From a bacterium (lineage in GTDB: Bacteria; Desulfobacterota; Binatia; UBA12015), in the NCBI GenBank assembly GCA_029976905.1, contig JAPOLW010000112.1, positions 1-9,845 on the forward strand: a stretch of 9,845 nucleotides of DNA. Reading direction: 5' to 3'. A program made the position numbers and the translations under genes. Within the stretch, counting starts at the first letter, position 1; each line of letters begins with the position of its first letter. Below are positions 5,584 through 9,845 of the stretch, one piece after another. Under the pieces are notes generated by a model, which was given only the letters and a program-made list of their open reading frames with translations, did not search any database and was not told where the DNA came from.

Positions 5584-7701
5584 TCATTCGAGGTAGCCGA
5601 GCGCGCGGAGTCGTCGCTCCCGCGCGAGATCACGCTCGTCGTCGGCTGCGTCGCGAGCCTTGCTCTGGTCGGTCGCTTCGCGCGCCGTCGCCTCGCCGAC
5701 GACCTGTGCTTCCAGGCGCGTGCGCAAGGTCTCCGCGTGGTCCCGGAAGCGGGCGGCCAGCTCCTCACCGCGCGCCCGTCGAACGTCGCCCTCCAGGGGG
5801 CGGCGCTCGCCCGGATCGGAATTCCGATCGTACATCAGAGGACCGCGTTCGTAGCCCAGAATCCATTTGTCCGGCCCCTCCTGAATGGCCAGAACCCCCC
5901 GAGGCGTATCGTTCTCCGTAAAGATCACACGCGTGTAGGCGGTCGGGGGCTCCTGCTCCGGCAACAGCGGAGTGAGGGATCGACCTTGCGCATGGGGAAG
6001 GGGCGGCAGGCCAAGGAGGTCGAGGAGGGTGGGCGCCACGTCGACGAGGGAAACCGCCGAATCGATGCGGCGGCCAGCGCCTTTGGCGTCGGGCAACCGC
6101 AAGAGAAGCGGAACATGCGCGACTTCCGTGAAGACGCCGCCTCCGTGGCTCATGCCGCCGTGTTCGCCGAATTGCTCTCCGTGGTCGGACGACACGACCA
6201 CGATCGTGCTGTCGTCGAGGCCCCGCTGACGAAGGCCTTCGAGGAGACGGCCCATCTGTCGATCAAGGTAGCGTACTTCGCCCATATAGAGGTTGCGCGC
6301 ATCGCGCCACATCGCCAGTCGCCCGGTCGGAGACTCGCTCCAGGTTTCTTCGAAGATGTCATCGTCTGGCGAAGGCTCGTAGGGAGCATGAACCTCGTAG
6401 GTATGAACGAAGAGGAAGAAGGCGTCGTGGGGTCGCTCATCCAGCCAGGACAGGGCCAGGTCGACGACCTGCTCGGACTCTCCCGGTGTCACGGTCAGCA
6501 CATTCGGGTCTCCGACGATCTCACGATAGGTCTGGAAGCCGCGTCCGAACCCGGAGCCGCGCGCGACCATCCCGTTCTCGGTAATTGCTCCCGTCCGATA
6601 GCCCGCGTTGGCGAGAGCCTCGGCCAGTGTCTGGATCGCGGGGGACAACTGCCCCGAGAAGGGCGCCACGACCTCGTGCACCGCCGGATAGAGCCCTGTG
6701 AAGAGGCTCATGTGGGAGGCGGTCGTCGTTGGAAACGTCGTATAGGCGCGATTGAAGACGACGGCGGAATCCGCGAATCGGTCGAGTTGCGGGCTGGCCC
6801 CTACCGCGGAGCCGTAGGCGCCCAAAGCATCTGCACGAAGCGTGTCGAGGGAGACGAGCAGAACATTCGGGCGCGGGCCGCCGGGCTCGAGCAGTTGAGG
6901 GGTGGACCAGAGCGGCAGCGAGAACGGGGAAACTCCGCTGCCTCGTCCCTCGGCGAGGACTTCACTCCGCAAAAGGAGAGAGGCCCGGGCCCCCGCCCAG
7001 TCCGCCAAAGCGATCCGGTAATCGTGCCACCGATCGCTCGAGTCGCCGTCGAGGGTCTCGTCGACGAGCAGGAAGCGCGACTCTTCGGTTCCGCCTTCCT
7101 CGGGCACGAGCAGGGTGACCGTAAAGCGGACGGAGCTGCCCCCGGTCGCGTGAGCCGCTTCGTGGATGGCGTAGCCTCCGGTCAGGATGGATCCCTCCGG
7201 GATGAGGAAGGGGGCGCTCACGGTCGTCTGCTCGGCGGGGCCGATCTCCCAGACGTGGGCCCGCATCTCGGGTGTCGATTCGCTGGTCTGCGCGATTCCC
7301 GGGAAGTCGAGGGTTTCTTCGCTCTCGGCGCGGTGAATCCGGAGCGGGGGCAGATGGCGCCAACCTGAGAGACCATCGGGTCGCCAACGACGGTCGAGGA
7401 TCAGGCTCGAGCCGATGAGTGCCGTGGGAATCGTGAAGGAGGCCCGCCCGGTTCCATCCTCCACCGTGGGCGCCGTTGCAGCGGCGAGCCGACGTCTGCC
7501 GGGACAACCTCGCGCGGTTCGGATCTCACCGCCCGCTGCACACGTTGCTGCGGGCTTATCGACACGCGTCGAAGGCAGAGGCTCCAGGTCTGCGCTCACT
7601 CCCCACCGGGCGATGGGTGGCGATTCGCAGGCGCCTGACAGAACGACCGCGACGAACAGGAGGCCAGCCCGCCGGTTGCGCACGACCCCGGTGTGACGCA
7701 C
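5584..7701 (-). CDS. Exported sulfatase-superfamily hydrolase with Thr at the nucleophile position, probable lipoprotein
   Basis: The frame opens at 7929, but that overlaps the preceding gene's stop (7740). The GTG at 7701 gives 705 aa with a fitting signal (VRHTGVVRNRRAGLLFVAVVLSGAC); Cys25 follows a lipobox-like LSGA. A GTG at 7683 is the alternative. Residues about 90-270 are beta-rich and end in a jelly-roll-like pattern (WHDYRIALADWAG, LLLRSE, LPLWSTPQLL), possibly a carbohydrate-binding domain. The hydrolase domain starts near residue 277: NVLLVSLDTLRADALGAYG (metal ligand Asp286), FPTTTASHMSLFTGLYP, HAPYEP (His438), SSDHGEQFGEHGGMSHG (Asp506, His507, His520), then VPLLLRLP and SAVSLVDVAPTLLDLLG. 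It ends ERRLRALGYLE, common in this group. Aligned with C/S-x-P-x-R-x-x-L-x-T-G, the first position is Thr326 and the Arg is His330, so formylglycine cannot form there. Thr is the nucleophile in several phosphodiesterases and phosphoethanolamine transferases of the same superfamily, so the substrate may be a phosphate rather than a sulfate ester. It lies 38 bp downstream of the membrane-protein gene, likely in one operon. Confidence 0.9.
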   Translation of the reverse strand: MRHTGVVRNRRAGLLFVAVVLSGACESPPIARWGVSADLEPLPSTRVDKPAATCAAGGEIRTARGCPGRRRLAAATAPTVEDGTGRASFTIPTALIGSSLILDRRWRPDGLSGWRHLPPLRIHRAESEETLDFPGIAQTSESTPEMRAHVWEIGPAEQTTVSAPFLIPEGSILTGGYAIHEAAHATGGSSVRFTVTLLVPEEGGTEESRFLLVDETLDGDSSDRWHDYRIALADWAGARASLLLRSEVLAEGRGSGVSPFSLPLWSTPQLLEPGGPRPNVLLVSLDTLRADALGAYGSAVGASPQLDRFADSAVVFNRAYTTFPTTTASHMSLFTGLYPAVHEVVAPFSGQLSPAIQTLAEALANAGYRTGAITENGMVARGSGFGRGFQTYREIVGDPNVLTVTPGESEQVVDLALSWLDERPHDAFFLFVHTYEVHAPYEPSPDDDIFEETWSESPTGRLAMWRDARNLYMGEVRYLDRQMGRLLEGLRQRGLDDSTIVVVSSDHGEQFGEHGGMSHGGGVFTEVAHVPLLLRLPDAKGAGRRIDSAVSLVDVAPTLLDLLGLPPLPHAQGRSLTPLLPEQEPPTAYTRVIFTENDTPRGVLAIQEGPDKWILGYERGPLMYDRNSDPGERRPLEGDVRRARGEELAARFRDHAETLRTRLEAQVVGEATAREATDQSKARDAADDERDLARERRLRALGYLE

Positions 7702-7739
7702 TGCCGCCAGTTTGTCCAACGGTGTCGGGTTGGGGCCGC

Positions 7740-9713
7740 CTAGCGCCACCAGATCTGGATGTTCGGGGGTATCGTTCCGTCCGGTGGGCGCGCGGAGTCT
7801 TTTTGAAACCCCATGGCCTGGAGCTGTGGAATTTGCTCGCGGACGTGTGTGCACTGGTCGAAGAACGCGAGGGCTCGGACTTCGAATTTCTGCAACCCGG
7901 CGATGAGTCCATTGGCGTGCGGAGGGCATTGGCCGTCGAAACGTGGCCCGACGATCCTCATGAGGTTCAGGCGCACGCTAGTCTCCCGTCGTCCTACATC
8001 TTTGAGAAAGTAGTCGTAATGGAATCGGACCGCGAGGGGTTGTGCATGCTGGGGCTGGCTGATGAGCCACGGCGCGATGGCCGCTGGGACGACGACGGGC
8101 GAACCCGGATCGACCAGTGCGGAAACCCGCCGGCCGTACCATGCCGAGCTCGGTTGGCGGAGCGAGAAGGGTGCGAAAACGGTCTGGTTCGACAGGGGCA
8201 GGAAGGTCTTTGTCCCATAGAGAAGGCTGCAGAGCAGGAGAACCGCGGTCATTCCGACCACCGCTCCCTTCCTGGAGGGCGGCCGGAACCGCGATTCGAG
8301 CGGCAGCGTGCACGCCAGGGCGACCAACAGACTTCCGGGAAGCAACCAGAGGACGCGCCAGTAGATCCCGCGGTGGATGGCAAAGGTGATCAGGGCCGAG
8401 CCGACATAGGGATTGTAGAGCGCGAGGACGAAGGCGCTGGTGACGGCGACGAAGCGGCGTTGCACCCGGGTTCCGAAGAGGAGCAGGAGTGCGATCGCTC
8501 CCAGGAAGAGGGGCGCGGATCGTGGGGGGAGTCGCCAGAGATCCTCCGGGATTCCGGTGAAGGAGAGGCCGCGTTCCAGATCGAACAGCGGCCCTTCCCG
8601 AAAGTGACCCGGGGACGGCTTCCAGCGGATCGGCGCCTGCTGTTTTCCTCGCGCCGTCGCGACGCCGGACGGGACCTCGGCTGCCCGCCGTGCGGAGGCA
8701 CTGGTGGGGTGGGTGTCTCCGACCGGCGATGTTTCCTTTGGGGGCCTGATCTGCGCGGTCTTCGCTCGTGCTTCCGCGCGTATCTCGACCAACATGGAGG
8801 CGCCCAGCCCGAGCGGATACGCGGTGGTGAGCAGCGCGAGTGCTCCGACGGCGAACGTCTTCTTCCACGCAGCGCCAAAACCGATCGCGAGGCCGGTGAG
8901 CCAGGCAAGCAGCAGGGCCGCCGGGCCGAACCAGAGACCGGTGGGGCCGAGTCCCACCGCTGCGATCTGGGAGGTGAGCAGAGCCCCCCAGTGCGACAGA
9001 GATGGTCTTTCGAGGAAACGCCAGGTGGCGACGAAGAAGAAGGGCAAGAGGCCCAACGCGAGGATCGCCTTGCTCAAGTGGAGCAGGGCGAACCAGGAGT
9101 AGAGCGTCTGCGGAACGAGCACCCAGAAGGCCAGCAAAAAGAGGTAGGCGACACCCCACGCGCGAGGTGCCAACCGCTGGAGAAGCAGGCACCAGGCGAG
9201 CCCGAGGGCGAAGCCGAAAATCGGGGGCAGAGCGACGTGCGCCCACCACAGAGGCTCTTGTCCGAAGACCCACGCGAGACATGCCTGCAAGATTTCGAGG
9301 GAATGCAACCGGTAGGAGGGATGGGCCAGTCGACCGTTGGGCAATCCGTGGACGACGTCGAAAGAAAGAAGGGGGCGATCCGGATGGTCGACCATTGAGA
9401 CGGCCATGGCCGAATAGAGGGCATCGTCTCTCGAGGGAAGGTGCCACAGGGCGGCGCAAAGGCCGGTTGCAAGGGCCAGGAGGAAGACCCAGGCGCCTCG
9501 CGCAGACCCAGTTTCTGTGGACGCCGGCGTGTCCGTGCGGAGGCGACTCCACCCTCTTTGCGCGAGGAGCACGAGTCCCCCGATCCCGACGACAGCGACG
9601 CGGGTCAGGTGTTGGTGGAGGTTGGCTTCGCCAAACGTGGAGGTGTGGGAAAGGACCGTCCACACACCAAAGAGCAGCCAGAAGCTCCTCAGTACGTTCC
9701 ACGGAGTCACCAT
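7740..9713 (-). CDS. Large polytopic membrane protein, GT-C/DUF6077-like
   Basis: The product is 657 aa with roughly 10-12 hydrophobic helices in two groups: residues about 8-22, 37-51, 74-90, 158-177, 186-232 (probably two), 255-280 and 286-306, then about 400-414, 421-433, 453-470 and 484-499. Between the groups (310-395) is a polar, charged loop, and the last 150 residues are soluble. The first large loop holds LPSRDDALYSAMAV, an Asp-Asp just after a helix, which resembles the acidic site of GT-C glycosyltransferases. The later stretch YNPYV...HRGIYWRVLWLLPG recalls DUF6077 proteins of unknown function. A role in building or flipping lipid-linked glycans is plausible but unproven. ATG at 9713 is the first start and is directly followed by an in-frame GTG; neither has a strong ribosome-binding site. 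It is followed 38 bp later by the sulfatase-like gene and preceded 62 bp upstream by the end of another minus-strand gene, suggesting an operon. Confidence 0.85.
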   Translation of the reverse strand: MVTPWNVLRSFWLLFGVWTVLSHTSTFGEANLHQHLTRVAVVGIGGLVLLAQRGWSRLRTDTPASTETGSARGAWVFLLALATGLCAALWHLPSRDDALYSAMAVSMVDHPDRPLLSFDVVHGLPNGRLAHPSYRLHSLEILQACLAWVFGQEPLWWAHVALPPIFGFALGLAWCLLLQRLAPRAWGVAYLFLLAFWVLVPQTLYSWFALLHLSKAILALGLLPFFFVATWRFLERPSLSHWGALLTSQIAAVGLGPTGLWFGPAALLLAWLTGLAIGFGAAWKKTFAVGALALLTTAYPLGLGASMLVEIRAEARAKTAQIRPPKETSPVGDTHPTSASARRAAEVPSGVATARGKQQAPIRWKPSPGHFREGPLFDLERGLSFTGIPEDLWRLPPRSAPLFLGAIALLLLFGTRVQRRFVAVTSAFVLALYNPYVGSALITFAIHRGIYWRVLWLLPGSLLVALACTLPLESRFRPPSRKGAVVGMTAVLLLCSLLYGTKTFLPLSNQTVFAPFSLRQPSSAWYGRRVSALVDPGSPVVVPAAIAPWLISQPQHAQPLAVRFHYDYFLKDVGRRETSVRLNLMRIVGPRFDGQCPPHANGLIAGLQKFEVRALAFFDQCTHVREQIPQLQAMGFQKDSARPPDGTIPPNIQIWWR

Positions 9714-9775
9714 GCCCGCAAGAGGCTAGCGGAGTACGGGGTTGCAATGGAACCCGTATCCGTGGCGTCGGTCGC

Positions 9776-9845
9776 CTAGTTCCCGGCCATCGATTGTTGC
9801 ACGGTATCCGTGTTGGGTGGGAGCTCGATCAGCAGGCCGTCTTCG
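9776..9845 (-). CDS. C-terminal fragment of an unknown gene (runs in from the right edge)
   Basis: Reading left from the right edge, one frame is open for 22 codons, ending DGLLIELPPNTDTVQQSMAGN and a TAG at 9778-9776. Seventeen of the 22 codons end in G or C, as in the other genes here, and the orientation and 62-bp spacing fit the first visible member of the membrane-protein/sulfatase cluster. The fragment is too short to assign to a family. Confidence 0.45.
   Translation of the reverse strand, partial: EDGLLIELPPNTDTVQQSMAGN

Noticed and set aside
3513..5768. 751-aa minus-strand open frame
   Set aside because: It is antisense to the propeller lipoprotein, is Arg/Pro/Asp-rich, and overlaps genes on both sides; it is a codon-bias shadow.
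5737..7368. 543-aa plus-strand open frame
   Set aside because: Antisense shadow of the sulfatase-like gene, which has clear conserved motifs on the minus strand.
7476..9398. 640-aa plus-strand open frame
   Set aside because: It lies opposite the membrane-protein gene, is rich in Arg, Gly and Glu, and has no domain character; it is a shadow of a GC-rich gene.
9750..9820. GTATCCGTG occurring twice about 56 bp apart near the right edge
   Set aside because: Only nine bases, one copy lies in a coding tail, and there is no further similarity around them.

Overview
The window is GC-rich DNA (strong G/C preference at third codon positions) from what looks like a Gram-negative bacterium that exports many proteins. 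The gene content fits an environmental deltaproteobacterial-type lineage, such as Myxococcota, Desulfobacterota or Binatota relatives: a secreted right-handed beta-helix protein with dockerin-like repeats, TolB-like propeller repeats behind a lipoprotein-like signal, a sulfatase ending in the familiar RLRALGYLE tail, a PaaI-type thioesterase and a glycine-zipper protein. The lineage is inferred from gene style; no marker gene is present. I see no rRNA, tRNA, IS element, cas gene or phage gene.

Layout. Positions 1-165 (+) are the C-terminal end of an unrecognised gene. Positions 288-1868 (+) encode an exported parallel beta-helix protein with a paired EF-hand/dockerin-like module and a PKD-like C-terminal domain. 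Converging on it is a block of three minus-strand genes: a PaaI-like hotdog thioesterase (3637-2960), a small exported glycine-zipper protein whose frame is broken by one base (2815-2466), and a VOC/glyoxalase-fold protein (2270-1899). A strong two-part hairpin (2391-2435) lies between the last two. The 205-bp divergent region 3638-3842 holds an exact 38-bp direct repeat in two copies separated by 33 bp. Positions 3843-5459 (+) encode a probable lipoprotein with TolB/PD40-like beta-propeller repeats. It converges on a minus-strand cluster that enters from the right edge: the last 22 codons of an unknown gene (9845-9776), a large polytopic membrane protein resembling GT-C/DUF6077 proteins (9713-7740), and a probable lipoprotein of the sulfatase/alkaline-phosphatase superfamily (7701-5584).

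How the genes may work together. The right-hand cluster (polytopic membrane protein followed 38 bp later by an exported phosphatase-superfamily hydrolase) suggests envelope polymer or lipid-linked glycan assembly and modification; this is inference from context. The hydrolase lacks the C/S-x-P-x-R formylglycine motif and has Thr at the nucleophile position, so it may not act on sulfate esters. The left-hand genes look like separate cell-surface and housekeeping functions rather than one pathway.

Main points for a second look: the one-base frame break in the glycine-zipper gene, the 38-bp paired repeat, the Thr-type sulfatase homologue with a large N-terminal beta-rich region, the dockerin-like pair on a beta-helix, and the 2391-2435 hairpin. 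No complete new defence or mobile system could be supported from the sequence.
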